Shown piece by piece: positions 36,401 through 44,680 of a stretch of 64,000 nucleotides of DNA. The position numbers and the translations under genes are program-made. The stretch's first letter is position 1, and every line of letters begins with the position of its first letter. The notes under the pieces were generated by a model. That model searched no databases. It was not told the origin of the DNA and saw only the letters and a list, made by a program, of their open reading frames with translations. This DNA comes from Phreatobacter sp. (lineage in GTDB: Bacteria > Pseudomonadota > Alphaproteobacteria > Rhizobiales > Phreatobacteraceae), in the NCBI RefSeq assembly GCF_027532945.1, contig NZ_JAPZTZ010000029.1, forward strand, positions 62,001 through 126,000, in the 5' to 3' direction.

Positions 36401-36697
36401 GGCGGAAAACTCGAAGGTGAGCAGCGCCACCGAGTAGCGCGTCACCGAACGCATGTGGACGAGGTTGGGAATGCCGCGGGCGGCGATCTCGATGGGAGCA
36501 GTGACGCGGCTCTCCAGCTCCTCCGGAGTCAGGCCCGCGGCCCGCATGGAAACGAGGACCTGTGTCGGCGCGACGTCCGGAAATGCGTCGATCGGCAGCT
36601 TGAGATAGGCGTTGGCGCCCCAGGCGATGAGCGCGATGGCGGCAATGAAGGCGATGAGGCGCTGGCGCAGGGCCAGCTCGGTCAGGCGTCCAAGCAT
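33452..36697 (-). CDS. RND efflux pump, heavy-metal type (CzcA/CusA family)
   Basis: This 1081-residue inner-membrane pump starts MLGRLTELALRQRLIAFIAA at ATG 36697; the extension to 36940 lies inside the adaptor gene. It has the two-fold RND layout. Helix 1 is followed by a large periplasmic loop (KLPIDAFPDVAPTQVLV and GLTPEELESRVTAPIE, typical of CzcA-like proteins). Helix 4 carries the acidic pair in GLLVDFAVVVVEN, used in proton relay. A second loop and the C-terminal helices follow. The final 50 residues are Ala/Thr-rich and unlikely to be structured. HME-RND pumps export divalent or monovalent metal ions, but the substrate cannot be told from motifs. The adaptor is four bases upstream. 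Confidence 0.9.
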   Translation of the reverse strand: MLGRLTELALRQRLIAFIAAIALIAWGANAYLKLPIDAFPDVAPTQVLVSMRAAGLTPEELESRVTAPIEIAARGIPNLVHMRSVTRYSVALLTFEFSAGTDIFWARAQVNERLQEVRDQLPSGTEGGLAPIVTPLAEMLMFTLVAEGMSTQEQRSLVDWTIRPALRGVPGVADVNVLGGFVRTFEVVPSPTAMAARGITTTILEQALQANNRNDGAGRVRDGEEALLVRSEGRIRTLEDVRAIVVVARPSGIVRVGDIADVRFGELPRNGVVTANGEGEAIWALVLGLRGANARTVVDGVKARLEAIKPQLPQGVRVEIFYDRSELISKAVWTVQKVLLEAIAFVVIILLLFLGNLRAAVVVSLILPLAVLATFGIMSLYGLSANIMSLGGLAIAIGLLVDFAVVVVENVEHRLAHLSKPSFRDRLDATLEATREVASPLFTGFLIIAIVFTPLLALEGLEGRLFGPVALTIGFALAAALVLSLTIVPVLSAYLLRAGVHHEPWLIRKMHAVYDPFIARVIAKPLPVFVAVALGLGAAAWAYPRIGATFMPTMDEGTPIITIRKHPTISVEETAQTDLRIQRELMTAIPEIRRIMARAGADELGLDPVGLNESDMFLTLAPKERWRGPDMAWLQREVRQVLDAMPGISYAFAQPIDMRVQEMIIGARGDVVLKVFGDDIDELNRIASEAAARIRALPGAADVFAMRNGGMKYLTVSIDRLKAGRLGLNATEVQEAIRVWVDGRRLGIVLEGTVRTPLVLRGEQALRESAADLERVQLVTPTGGTVELGQVAEIRLEDGPIQVTREQGQRFATVLANVRGRDLVSFVADAEAAVAASVQMPASYTLDWGGQFENQQRASARLAIVVPIALGVIFLLLYMTFGSLRQALLVFCIVPFASIGGIVALWASGEFLSVPASVGFIALVGIAVLNGVVLVSYINEVVARGTLTFRESVLEGARRRLRPVALTATIAALGLVPFLFATGPGAEIQQPLAIVVIGGLFTATLLTLVLLPILYERFGCAAAEKAAHDARLADDAEGHVGTAGMAPAAAQGLTTSLAPEAETTQGTGADAPREVATHAKG

Positions 36698-36701
36698 GGC
36701 C

Positions 36702-37841
36702 TCACTCCTCCCCGGTCTCGGCGAGTTCGGCGACGAGGGCGAGGAGGCCGCGCGTGGCGATCTCGGTGCCCGGAGCGAGCTCCGCCCGGATGGCGACGCC
36801 GCGCGCCGTCTCGGCGACGACCTGCACCGGCACGGCGAGGAAGCCGCTGGCATTGCGCGTGAAGACCCATGTGCGGTCGCGGTGGCGGACGACGCCCGAC
36901 GACGGCGCAAGCCACTGGGCAAGGCCATTCTGCTCGACACGGACGGAGACGTTCACCGCGAGGCCAGGCCGCACGCTGCCGCCATTGGTATCGACCTCGG
37001 CAACGACCGCAACCGATTGGGTCGCGGCATCGACCGTCCGGCCAATGCGGATGACGCGGCCCTGCGCGCCCTGTGTCGGCAGGATGACGCGCGAGCCGAC
37101 CTGCAGGGCGCCGAGGCGGGTGGCGGGCACCTGGATATTGACCCAGAGCGGGCTGAGGTCGGCGATGGTGAAGATCGGCGAAGATGCGACGACGCGCTCG
37201 CCCGCACTGGCGTGACGAATGGTGACGACGCCGTCCATCGGCGCGCGCATCTCGATGGAGGCCATGAGCCTGCGCGTCCGCCGCAGCGTTTCGACCCCCT
37301 CGTCCGCCATGCCGATAAGCTTCAGCAACTGGATCTGCTCGTCGAGCTTCGCCGCAGCGTTCGTCGCCTCCGTCTCGGCGACACGCAGGTCGCGCTCGGG
37401 GATCACCCGGCTTTCGTGGAGCGAGCGGGAGCGGCGCAGCCGATCCTGGGCGAGGCTCTCGTCGGCAATGGCGGTGAGGAATCCGCGCTGCGCCTCGATC
37501 AGGTCCGGCGAGCGCATCGTGGCGATGACCTGGCCCTGACGCACGGTCTCATCGGGCGCCACCAGCACCGTTTCGACCAGTCCGGCGGCGGGCGCCGCCA
37601 CGACACGGATCTGCTGGGGCGGGACAGCTACCATCGCGGGGAACGACAGGTCCGTCGCGCCCGATTCCGGCTGGATCGGGCTCAACTGGATGCCGGCTGC
37701 GCGAACGGCCCTTTCGTCGATGGAGAGGGAAATCGGGCGAAGGGCGGAGGCGGCGGGTGAATCGGCGGCCCGCGCAGGGGCGAGAGCGGCGAGGGCCAGC
37801 AGCAGGGAGCCGGTCGATAAACGGAGGACGGAAGGGGTCAT
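36702..37841 (-). CDS. RND efflux periplasmic adaptor subunit
   Basis: This 379-residue membrane-fusion protein starts MTPSVLRLSTGSLLLALAAL at ATG 37841 with a signal peptide ending near PARA. It shows the lipoyl half-motif VAAPAAGLVETVLVAPDETV, a helical hairpin (about residues 130-200, DLIEAQRGFLTAIADESLAQ), the second lipoyl half MRAPMDGVVTIRHASAGERV, then beta-barrel and membrane-proximal domains. These link the pump to an outer-membrane channel. No outer-membrane factor gene follows or precedes it here, so that part must come from elsewhere. Confidence 0.9.
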   Translation of the reverse strand: MTPSVLRLSTGSLLLALAALAPARAADSPAASALRPISLSIDERAVRAAGIQLSPIQPESGATDLSFPAMVAVPPQQIRVVAAPAAGLVETVLVAPDETVRQGQVIATMRSPDLIEAQRGFLTAIADESLAQDRLRRSRSLHESRVIPERDLRVAETEATNAAAKLDEQIQLLKLIGMADEGVETLRRTRRLMASIEMRAPMDGVVTIRHASAGERVVASSPIFTIADLSPLWVNIQVPATRLGALQVGSRVILPTQGAQGRVIRIGRTVDAATQSVAVVAEVDTNGGSVRPGLAVNVSVRVEQNGLAQWLAPSSGVVRHRDRTWVFTRNASGFLAVPVQVVAETARGVAIRAELAPGTEIATRGLLALVAELAETGEE

Positions 37842-38590
37842 GGCTTTGCCAATCAGGAAGCGCGCCCGTCGCGGAGCGGCGGGCCTTGGGACGGGGATGA
37901 CAGGTGGAAACGGCTCAGCCGCGGAGCGGGCCCGCAGGCGGATGCAGGCAGGGCGGCCGCGCGCCGGGAGGCTCCGGCCTGCGGCCAACGGGCCGCGACG
38001 GGACGGGATCGCCTGCACGGCGGAAGTGGAATCGGTCAGTCATGGTCTCGCCAATCGGACCGGCGCAGAGACGGGTCGTCAGGTCGCGACATCACGAGAT
38101 CGCCGGTGATCTCGCGAGAGGGGCCCGCGCCTCGCGGCACATGCAGGATGCGCCGTGTGCTGCGGCTTGCCGAGCGTGCGAGAGCGAGGATGCGTCCCGC
38201 ACGCGATCGTTTGTGGCAAGTCTAACGCAGCTTGGTTTGCTTATACGCTCTGTAACGAGGCAAAAAACCCGTCACTGAATCGGTACTGCAAATCACATTG
38301 ATTGAGAGTATTATCAGGCCTCTGCGGATCTTGGAATGAGACATTGCGCCGCTGCCTATCACAGTCTCCTCGCAGAAGCGTGATCTTCAATCTTTCGTTA
38401 AGATGTCTCGGCGCGCGGCGTGATGATCTGTTAGTATTCGGCTTATACTGGAATACCACACTGATTGCCGCGATGGCCTCGGCGTCCGGCTGTCGAGGCT
38501 GAAGGGTTGGCTGCTCGGCCATGGACGCCCCGGACATGGTCCGGAGTGCAGGTCGTGTCGAACGCGGTCACGGCACGACGAAGCGGGCGC
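37842..38590. other. 749-bp stretch without a recognised gene
   Basis: It lies between the adaptor gene and the YciI-like gene. The left part (to about 38150) is GC-rich and holds an inverted repeat CGAGATC-GCCGGT-GATCTCG at 38095-38114. The right part (about 38200-38480) is clearly richer in A and T than its surroundings. A 98-codon minus-strand frame (38241-38537) and a 66-codon plus-strand frame (38302-38502) occur but resemble nothing I know and lack good ribosome-binding sites. The pump promoter should lie at the left end. Confidence 0.45.
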
Positions 38591-38884
38591 TCAGCCCTGG
38601 CGGCGCAGGAACCGGGTAATCGTCACCGCCCGCCAAATGCCTGCGGCATGGAACGGGTCGGCGCGGTTGAACGACTCGACGGCGGCCCGGCCCGCTGCCT
38701 CCACGAGGAACAGGCTGCCGATCATCTGCTCGCCATCGTCGCTCATCAGCGGACCGGACATGACGATCCGCACATTGAAGGCCGAGGTGTCGGCGAGAAA
38801 GGCCTTGTGGGCGTCGTAATGGGCAAGGCGGGTGGGCAGGGCGCCGTCGCGGTCGAGGGCGTGGATGGCGAAGAGCGTGCTCAT
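38591..38884 (-). CDS. YciI-like domain protein
   Basis: This 97-residue protein starts at ATG 38884 (MSTLFAIHALDRDG), which overlaps the TetR stop by four bases. LAHYDAHKAFLADT carries the conserved His/Asp pair of YciI proteins, and VMSGPLMSDDGEQMIGSLFL the rest of the ferredoxin-like core, followed by FNRADPFHAAGIW. Relatives act as small isomerases or dehalogenases or have unknown roles. Being in an operon with the regulator of an aromatic-type catabolic cluster, it may act in that pathway. Confidence 0.85.
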   Translation of the reverse strand: MSTLFAIHALDRDGALPTRLAHYDAHKAFLADTSAFNVRIVMSGPLMSDDGEQMIGSLFLVEAAGRAAVESFNRADPFHAAGIWRAVTITRFLRRQG

Positions 38885-39531
38885 GGGGACGGGCTCCGGG
38901 GAGCGGCTTTGGCCGGCAGATCGATGCTGAAACCGCCGAGGAAGCGATCGATCGCGCGCTCGATGACGGGCATCACGTCGTCGGGGGTCGGCAGGTGGTA
39001 GATGTGACGGCGGATGCCGAGATAGATGATCCCGCCATGGAGGTTCCACAGGTCCTCCATCTCCGGTTGGGCATTGTGCCGCGCGGCGAAGCGGATCTCT
39101 TCCAGGAGCGGCGCCAGCAGCAGATCGCGCACATGGTCGAGATAGCGGCGGTTCAGCGCCTCACCAGCGAGGCCGGCCGCCATGAAGATGCGTAGCCACT
39201 CATAGGAAAAGATGGCACCTGAATATTCCGCGTAGAAGGTCAGCATGCGCTCGCGGAGCGGGCGGTTGCGGTCTGTGATCAGCCCAGGCCAGTGCGGCGA
39301 CATCCTGTCGAGATAGACGCGGGCGAAGACGGCATCCAGCAGCTCGGCCTTGCTGCGGAAATATTGGTAGAGCAGCGCCTGGGTGATGCCCGCGCGCTTG
39401 GCGAGGTCGCGCGTGGTGCCAGCGAGCCCGACCTCGGCGAAATAGCAGACAGCCGCGTCGACGATCTGCTCGCGCCGCGCCTCGGGCGCGAGGCGCCTCC
39501 GCCTGACCATCGTGTCCGGGCCGTCGGACAT
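38881..39531 (-). CDS. TetR-family transcriptional regulator
   Basis: This 216-residue regulator has an N-terminal helix-turn-helix: REQIVDAAVCYFAEVGLAGT, then DLAKRAGITQALLYQYFRSK, the recognition helix. The ligand-binding C-terminal part (about 70-216) is unlike well-known subclasses. ATG 39531 is preferred because GGAGGG lies nine bases upstream of it, while the ATG at 39540 directly abuts that site. It diverges from the molybdenum-hydroxylase operon and likely represses it, with release by a pathway intermediate. This is inferred from layout. Confidence 0.88.
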   Translation of the reverse strand: MSDGPDTMVRRRRLAPEARREQIVDAAVCYFAEVGLAGTTRDLAKRAGITQALLYQYFRSKAELLDAVFARVYLDRMSPHWPGLITDRNRPLRERMLTFYAEYSGAIFSYEWLRIFMAAGLAGEALNRRYLDHVRDLLLAPLLEEIRFAARHNAQPEMEDLWNLHGGIIYLGIRRHIYHLPTPDDVMPVIERAIDRFLGGFSIDLPAKAAPRSPSP

Positions 39532-39567
39532 GAAATGCATCCCTCCGCTGCCGCCTGGGAAAGCCTC

Positions 39568-39611
39568 TTGACTTCCGCGTCGGCCCTAGCTGATCATTTG
39601 ACCAATTAAAC
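39568..39611 (+). promoter_or_regulatory. Divergent promoter and TetR operator candidate
   Basis: TTGACT (39568-39573) is followed after 17 bases by TGATCA (39591-39596), a weak -35/-10 pair for the plus-strand operon. TGATCA and TGACCA (39599-39604) are direct repeats two bases apart and could be half-sites for the divergent TetR protein. An AT-rich stretch to 39611 follows. Confidence 0.35.
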
Positions 39612-39667
39612 AGAACGGGGTCGTCGTCGGCAAGGCGAAGAGGTGTCCCGACACGAGGAGACGTACC

Positions 39668-40543
39668 ATGAAGTGGCCGGCGATGGGCTATGCCCGCGTC
39701 GAGAGCCTCGACGAGCTCTGGCGCGCGCTCGACGCGGCCGGGCCCGAGGCGCAGATCCTGGCCGGCGGTCAGAGCCTGCTGGCGACCCTCGCCTTCCGCC
39801 TCTCGGCGCCGTCGACCCTCATCGACATCACCCGCATCGCCGCGCTGAAGGGCGTTTCGGTCGCCGGCGACGTGCTGCGCATCGGCGCTCTCACCCGCCA
39901 TGCCGACCTTGCCCGCGACGCGCTCGTCGCCCGCCACGCGCCCATGCTGGCCAAGGCCGCACCGCTCATCGCCCATCCCGCCATCCGCAACCGCGGCACG
40001 ATCGGCGGCAGCCTGGCGCTGGCTGATCCCGCCGCGGAATTGCCGGCCTGCGCCGTGGCGCTGGGCGCAACCGTCGTCCTCGCCGCGCCCACCGGCGAGC
40101 GGCGGGTCGCGGCCTCCGACTTCTTCCAAGGCCTTTTCACCGCCGCCCTTGAACCGGGCGAGATCATCACCGCCGTCGAGGTGCCGGTGGCCACCGCGTC
40201 GAGCCGCCAGACCATCGTCGAGGTGACGCGCCGCTCCGGCGACTACGCCATGGCGGGCCTCGCTGCGGCGCTGGAGATGGATGGGGCCGGCATCGTCACC
40301 AGCGCCCGCCTCGTCTTCTTCGGCATCGGCTCGGGAGCGGAGGTCGCCCGCGGCGCCTCGGCCACCCTCACCGGCAAGGCGCTCTCGGCCGAAACCATCG
40401 CGGCAGCGCAGGCTGCGCTCGACGGCGACCTCGACCCGCCGACCGACCTCCATGGCGGCCCGGAGATGAAACGCCACCTTGCGCGCGTGCTCACCCGCCG
40501 CGCCCTCACCGCCTTCCTTGTTCCCTCGGAGCAGGCCGCATGA
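39668..40543 (+). CDS. Molybdenum hydroxylase, FAD-binding (medium) subunit
   Basis: This 291-residue CoxM/CutM-type subunit of the xanthine dehydrogenase family has AQILAGGQSLLATLAFRLSA, the FAD-binding glycine motif (AGGQS-L), then HPAIRNRGTIGGSLALADPA, the second FAD-binding motif (TIGG). It carries electrons from the Fe-S subunit to the final acceptor. The stop overlaps the next ATG by four bases, so the three subunits are coupled. It is the first gene of the catabolic operon. Confidence 0.93.
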   Translation: MKWPAMGYARVESLDELWRALDAAGPEAQILAGGQSLLATLAFRLSAPSTLIDITRIAALKGVSVAGDVLRIGALTRHADLARDALVARHAPMLAKAAPLIAHPAIRNRGTIGGSLALADPAAELPACAVALGATVVLAAPTGERRVAASDFFQGLFTAALEPGEIITAVEVPVATASSRQTIVEVTRRSGDYAMAGLAAALEMDGAGIVTSARLVFFGIGSGAEVARGASATLTGKALSAETIAAAQAALDGDLDPPTDLHGGPEMKRHLARVLTRRALTAFLVPSEQAA

Positions 40544-41031
40544 CGACCCGCATCGACATCACGCTGACGGTCAATGGCGAGCGCGTGTCGCGCAGCGTCG
40601 ACACGCGGTCGCATCTCGTCGATTTCCTGCGGGGCGATCTCGGCCTTGCCGGCGCCCATACGGGCTGCGAACACGGCGTCTGCGGCGCCTGCACCGTGCG
40701 GCTCGACGGCGAGCCGGTGCGCGGCTGCCTTGTCATGGCGGCGAGCCTGGACGGCGCGGTGGTCGAAACCATCGAGGGCCTGTCCGACAGCGGCGAGATC
40801 CGCGACCTGCAAGAAGCCTTCGTTGCCCGCAATGCCTGCCAGTGCGGCTATTGCACCCCGGGCATGCTGGTCACCGCCGCCGATATCCTCGTCCAGTCGC
40901 CTGAGGCGACGCGCGAGGAGATCCGCGAGCACATTTCCGGCAATTACTGCCGCTGCACCGGCTACCAGGCCATTGTCGACGCGGTCGAGGACGTGCTGAA
41001 GGCGCGGGCCGCCAAGCGCGAGGCCGCCTGA
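40540..41031 (+). CDS. Molybdenum hydroxylase, 2Fe-2S (small) subunit
   Basis: This 163-residue small subunit has two [2Fe-2S] sites. The plant-ferredoxin-type site is C43, C48, C51 and C63 (GCEHGVCGACTV, then GCLV). The C-terminal site uses C102, C105, C137 and C139 (QCGYCTPGM and NYCRCTGY). All eight ligands are present, so electron transfer from molybdenum to FAD should be intact. Its stop and the next start share one base (TGATG). Confidence 0.95.
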   Translation: MTTRIDITLTVNGERVSRSVDTRSHLVDFLRGDLGLAGAHTGCEHGVCGACTVRLDGEPVRGCLVMAASLDGAVVETIEGLSDSGEIRDLQEAFVARNACQCGYCTPGMLVTAADILVQSPEATREEIREHISGNYCRCTGYQAIVDAVEDVLKARAAKREAA

Positions 41032-43430
41032 TGAACGAGATCGTCACGCCCCAGTCGCTCGGCCTGTCCCGCGAGGACCTGCCGAACTCCTACATTGGCC
41101 GCTCGGTGCCGCGCCCCAACGCGCGCAAGCTGGTGGAGGGCCGCGCCAGCTACACGGACGATGTCGACCTGCCGCGGCTCGTCCATGCCGCCTTCTATCG
41201 CTCGCCCCATGCCCATGCGCGCATCGTGTCGATCGACACCAGCGCGGCGATGAAAGTGCCGGGCGTCGTGCGCGTCTTCACCGGCGCGGATCTCGCCAAG
41301 GTCTGTGACCCCTGGGTCGCGGTGCTCGCCCATCTCAAGGGCATGAAATCCGCACCGCAATATCCGCTGCCGCTGGAGCGCGCGACCTGGCAGGGCGAGG
41401 CGGTGGTCGCCGTCGTCGCCGAGAGCCGCGCCGCGGCCGAGGATGGCGTCGCGGCGCTGGCGGTCGAGTTCGAGCCGCTGCCGGCGCAGGTCGACATGGA
41501 AACGGCGCTGAGCCCCGGTACGGTGGTCATCCATCCCGAGCTCGGCGACAATCTCGTCTTCACCCGCACCGCCGAGACCGGCGACATCGCCGCGGCCATG
41601 GCCGCAGCGCACAGGATCGTCGAGGCGACCTTCCATACCGGCCGCCACACGGGCGTGACGCTGGAGCCGCGCTCCATCATTGCCGACTACAATCGCGCCG
41701 ACGGCACGCTGACCGTGCATCATTCGACGCAGGCGCCGCACATGATGCAGAACGTCTTCGCCACGCAGCTCAGGCTGGCGGAGAGCGACGTGCGCGTCAT
41801 CTGCAAGGATGTCGGTGGCTCCTATGGCATCAAGGTCCACGTCTATCCCGACGAGATGGCGGTGGCCTGCATGTCGCGGATCATGGGCCGTCCGGTGAAG
41901 TTCATCGCCGACCGCTTCGAGGCCTTCGGCAGCGACATCCATGCCCGCGACCACCGCATCAAGGGCCGCCTCGCGGTGGATGCCGAGGGGCGCTTCCTCG
42001 CCTTCGACATCGACGATCTCACGGGCATCGGACCCTATTCGGTCTATCCGCGCACCAGCGCGGTGGAGGGCAACCAGGTCGTCAATCTCTGCGGCGGCCC
42101 CTACAGCTTCCCGAACTACCGCTGCACCACGACGGTCGTGCTGCAGAACAAGGCGCCGACCTGCCAGTACCGCGCCGTCGGCCATCCGATCGCCACCGCC
42201 GTGACCGAGGGCCTCGTGGACCTCGCAGCCGAGGCGCTTGGCATGGATCCGGTGGAGATCCGCCGCAAGAACCTCATCCCCGACGATGCCTATCCCTGCA
42301 CCTCGCCGGCCGGCATGAAGTTCGAGGGCCTTTCCCACCACCAGTCGCTAAAGACGCTGCTGGACATGGTGCCGGTTGACAGGATCCGTGCCGACCAGGC
42401 CGAGCAGCGCAAGCGAGGCGTCTATCGCGGCCTCGGCTTTGCCAGCTTCATCGAGCTGACCAATCCCTCGCCCTTCATGTACGGCATCGGCGGTGCCAAG
42501 ATCTCGGCGCAGGACGGCTGCACGGTCCGCATGGACCCGGACGGTTCCGTCGTCGCCATGTCCGGCGTCACCGAGCAGGGCCAGGGCACGGAAGCCATCC
42601 TCGCCCAGATCGTCGCCCACGGCGTCGGCGTGCCGGTCTCGAAGGTGCGCATCGTCACCGGCGATACCCGCACCGTCCCCTATGGCGGCGGCACCTGGGC
42701 CTGCCGCGGCGCGGGCATCGGCGGCGAGGCGGCGCTGCTATCGGCCATTGCCCTGAAAGAACAGATCCTCGAGGTCGCCGGCGCCATGCTGCAAGCGCAA
42801 GGGCCGAGCCTCGACATCGTCATGGGCGAGGTGGTCGACAAGGCCACAGGCCAGGCGCGCATGCCGCTCTCCGAGCTCGGGCGTATCGTCTACTACCGCG
42901 GCGATACGCTGCCGAAGGAGCTCTCGCGCGAGCTCGTCCAGACCCGGCACTTCATCACCAAGGAGTACCCCTTCGCCTTCACCAACGGCATCCAGGCGAG
43001 CTGGCTGGAGGTCGACGTGGAGACCGGCATGGTGAAGCTCCTGGAGCACTGGTGCGTCGAGGATTGCGGCCGCGTCATCAACCCGCTGCTCGTCGACGAG
43101 CAGGTGCGCGGCGGCATCGTCCAGGGCATTGGCGGCGCGCTCTACGAGCACTGCATCTACAACGAGGACGGCCAGCTGCTGACCACGACGCTCGCCGATT
43201 ATCTCGTCCCCATGGCCGCCGAGATGCCCGACATGCATGTCGGCCATGTCGAGACGCCGACGAAGGAGTCGCTGCTCGGCGCCAAGGGCGCAGGCGAGGC
43301 CGGCACGGCCGGTGCGCCCGCCGCCATCATGAATGCCATCAACGATGCCCTGAAGCCCCTCGGCGCCAAGGTCTTCGCCCAGCCCTTCACCCCCGAGCGT
43401 ATCCTGAAAGCGCTCGGGACCATTGCATGA
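41031..43430 (+). CDS. Molybdenum hydroxylase, molybdopterin-binding (large) subunit
   Basis: This 799-residue large subunit of the CoxL/xanthine dehydrogenase type has an N-terminal GRSVPRPNARKLVEGRASYT segment, the molybdopterin-binding DVGGSYGIKVHVYPDEM, the active-site loop CQYRAVGHPIATAVTE, and GAKGAGEAGTAGAP near the C-terminus, where the catalytic Glu of the family lies. The loop is not AYRCSFR, so it is not a form I CO dehydrogenase. It should hydroxylate an aromatic, N-heterocyclic or aldehyde carbon using water. The TRAP importer and ring-cleavage dioxygenase downstream support an aromatic or heteroaromatic substrate. Confidence 0.92.
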   Translation: MNEIVTPQSLGLSREDLPNSYIGRSVPRPNARKLVEGRASYTDDVDLPRLVHAAFYRSPHAHARIVSIDTSAAMKVPGVVRVFTGADLAKVCDPWVAVLAHLKGMKSAPQYPLPLERATWQGEAVVAVVAESRAAAEDGVAALAVEFEPLPAQVDMETALSPGTVVIHPELGDNLVFTRTAETGDIAAAMAAAHRIVEATFHTGRHTGVTLEPRSIIADYNRADGTLTVHHSTQAPHMMQNVFATQLRLAESDVRVICKDVGGSYGIKVHVYPDEMAVACMSRIMGRPVKFIADRFEAFGSDIHARDHRIKGRLAVDAEGRFLAFDIDDLTGIGPYSVYPRTSAVEGNQVVNLCGGPYSFPNYRCTTTVVLQNKAPTCQYRAVGHPIATAVTEGLVDLAAEALGMDPVEIRRKNLIPDDAYPCTSPAGMKFEGLSHHQSLKTLLDMVPVDRIRADQAEQRKRGVYRGLGFASFIELTNPSPFMYGIGGAKISAQDGCTVRMDPDGSVVAMSGVTEQGQGTEAILAQIVAHGVGVPVSKVRIVTGDTRTVPYGGGTWACRGAGIGGEAALLSAIALKEQILEVAGAMLQAQGPSLDIVMGEVVDKATGQARMPLSELGRIVYYRGDTLPKELSRELVQTRHFITKEYPFAFTNGIQASWLEVDVETGMVKLLEHWCVEDCGRVINPLLVDEQVRGGIVQGIGGALYEHCIYNEDGQLLTTTLADYLVPMAAEMPDMHVGHVETPTKESLLGAKGAGEAGTAGAPAAIMNAINDALKPLGAKVFAQPFTPERILKALGTIA

Positions 43431-43547
43431 CCGGGGCGGAAGGGTGCTAGCCTACCCGCCACGCCGAAGGCCGGAACAACCGGCCACCAACAAAGACTGA
43501 ACGGAAACGCCGGCCCTCGTGGCCATCCCCAGGAGAGGAATGCCCCC

Positions 43548-44666
43548 ATGTCTGACATCAAAAGGACGGCAGAGACCACCAAGGCTCTTCGCGCCACCCG
43601 CCGCACCTTCCTCGCCGGCGCTGCCGGCGCCGCAGCGCTCCCTGTCTTCTCGATCAGGGCCTCGGCGCAGCAGACGCTGAACGTCACCATCGCCGCGAGC
43701 CACCCGGTCCAGAACTTCTGGGTCTCGATGATGAAGAACGTGTTCCAGCCGGAGGTCGAGAAGCATCTGCGCGACAATGGCAATCAGGTTCGCGTCAACT
43801 GGCGCGAGGCCTATGGCGGCACGCTCTACAAGTTCCAGGACACGATGGAGGCGGTGCGCGATAACATCACCGATATCGGCTATGTCGGCACGCTCTGGGA
43901 GGGCTCGACCATGCCGCTCCAGAACGTCACCTATTTCACGCCCTTCAGCACCGGTGACCACGGCCTGATCGCCCGCACCTTCGACCAGCTGAACGAGAGC
44001 GTTCCGGCGATCAAGCAGAACTGGAACGGCCTCAACATGGTGCCGCTCTCCTCGTTCATCACCGACACCTACCACATCTGGTCGACCTTCCCGGTCCGCA
44101 CCCTCGACGACCTGCGCAACAAGAAGATCTCGGCGCCCGGCACCTCGGCCAACTGGCTGCAGGGCACCGGCGCCACCCCGGTCGACGGCGCGCTGACCAC
44201 CTACTACACCGACATCCAGACCGGCGTGTCGGAAGGCGCCCTGTCCTTCTTCGTCGGCATCCTGCCGACCCGCGTCTACGAGGTGGCGAAATACGTCACC
44301 AAGTGCGATGTCGGCGCCATGTATGTCGGCGGCATCGCCGCCAACAAGCAGCGCCACGACCGCTGGCCGGCCGCTTTCCAGAAGGCGGTGGCCGAGGCCG
44401 GTAAGATCACCACGCAGAAGCACGTCGAGGACGTGTCCTCGCGCATCGCCGCGGCCGAGAAGGAGATGGTGGACAAGGGCGCCATCATCACCACCCTCGC
44501 CGATGCCGAGCGCAAGCGCTGGATCACCGGCCTGCCGAACATTGCCAAGACCTGGGTCGACACCTCCGGCGCTGCCTCGCGCGACGTGCTGCGGGCCTAT
44601 TTCGCCTCCATCCGCGCGGCCGGCCAGACGCCGGGCCGCGAATGGGATCGCGAAGCCACCAGCTGA
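43548..44666 (+). CDS. TRAP transporter substrate-binding protein (DctP type)
   Basis: This 372-residue periplasmic protein has a twin-arginine leader (ATRRTFLAGAAGAAALPVFS, cleavage after RASAQ). The mature part begins TLNVTIAASHPVQNFWVSMM. The conserved TRAP binding region, with an Arg that pairs with a substrate carboxylate, falls near TFPVRTLDDLRNKKISAPG. TRAP systems mostly carry organic acids, so the ligand is probably an aromatic or heteroaromatic carboxylate. A GGAGAGG site precedes the ATG. It follows the hydroxylase genes by 117 bases. Confidence 0.9.
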   Translation: MSDIKRTAETTKALRATRRTFLAGAAGAAALPVFSIRASAQQTLNVTIAASHPVQNFWVSMMKNVFQPEVEKHLRDNGNQVRVNWREAYGGTLYKFQDTMEAVRDNITDIGYVGTLWEGSTMPLQNVTYFTPFSTGDHGLIARTFDQLNESVPAIKQNWNGLNMVPLSSFITDTYHIWSTFPVRTLDDLRNKKISAPGTSANWLQGTGATPVDGALTTYYTDIQTGVSEGALSFFVGILPTRVYEVAKYVTKCDVGAMYVGGIAANKQRHDRWPAAFQKAVAEAGKITTQKHVEDVSSRIAAAEKEMVDKGAIITTLADAERKRWITGLPNIAKTWVDTSGAASRDVLRAYFASIRAAGQTPGREWDREATS

Positions 44667-44680
44667 TCCCCGACATGATC

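Noticed and set aside
33464-36862. Very long plus-strand frame (over 1100 codons) antisense to the RND pump
   Set aside because: It is a mirror frame caused by high GC; it has Asp/Arg/His-rich low-complexity translation and no domain, while the minus strand encodes a clear RND protein.
38095-38114. CGAGATC-GCCGGT-GATCTCG inverted repeat as an operator of the RND pump
   Set aside because: It is over 250 bases from the adaptor start, contains common GATC/CGAG strings, and nothing ties it to a metal regulator such as MerR or ArsR.
38241-38537. A 98-codon minus-strand frame in the AT-richer blank stretch as a gene
   Set aside because: No family similarity, no ribosome-binding site and no conserved context; recorded only as part of the blank stretch.
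41031-43430. Form I CO dehydrogenase for the molybdenum enzyme
   Set aside because: The active-site loop is CQYRAVGHP instead of the AYRCSFR signature, so CO oxidation is unlikely.
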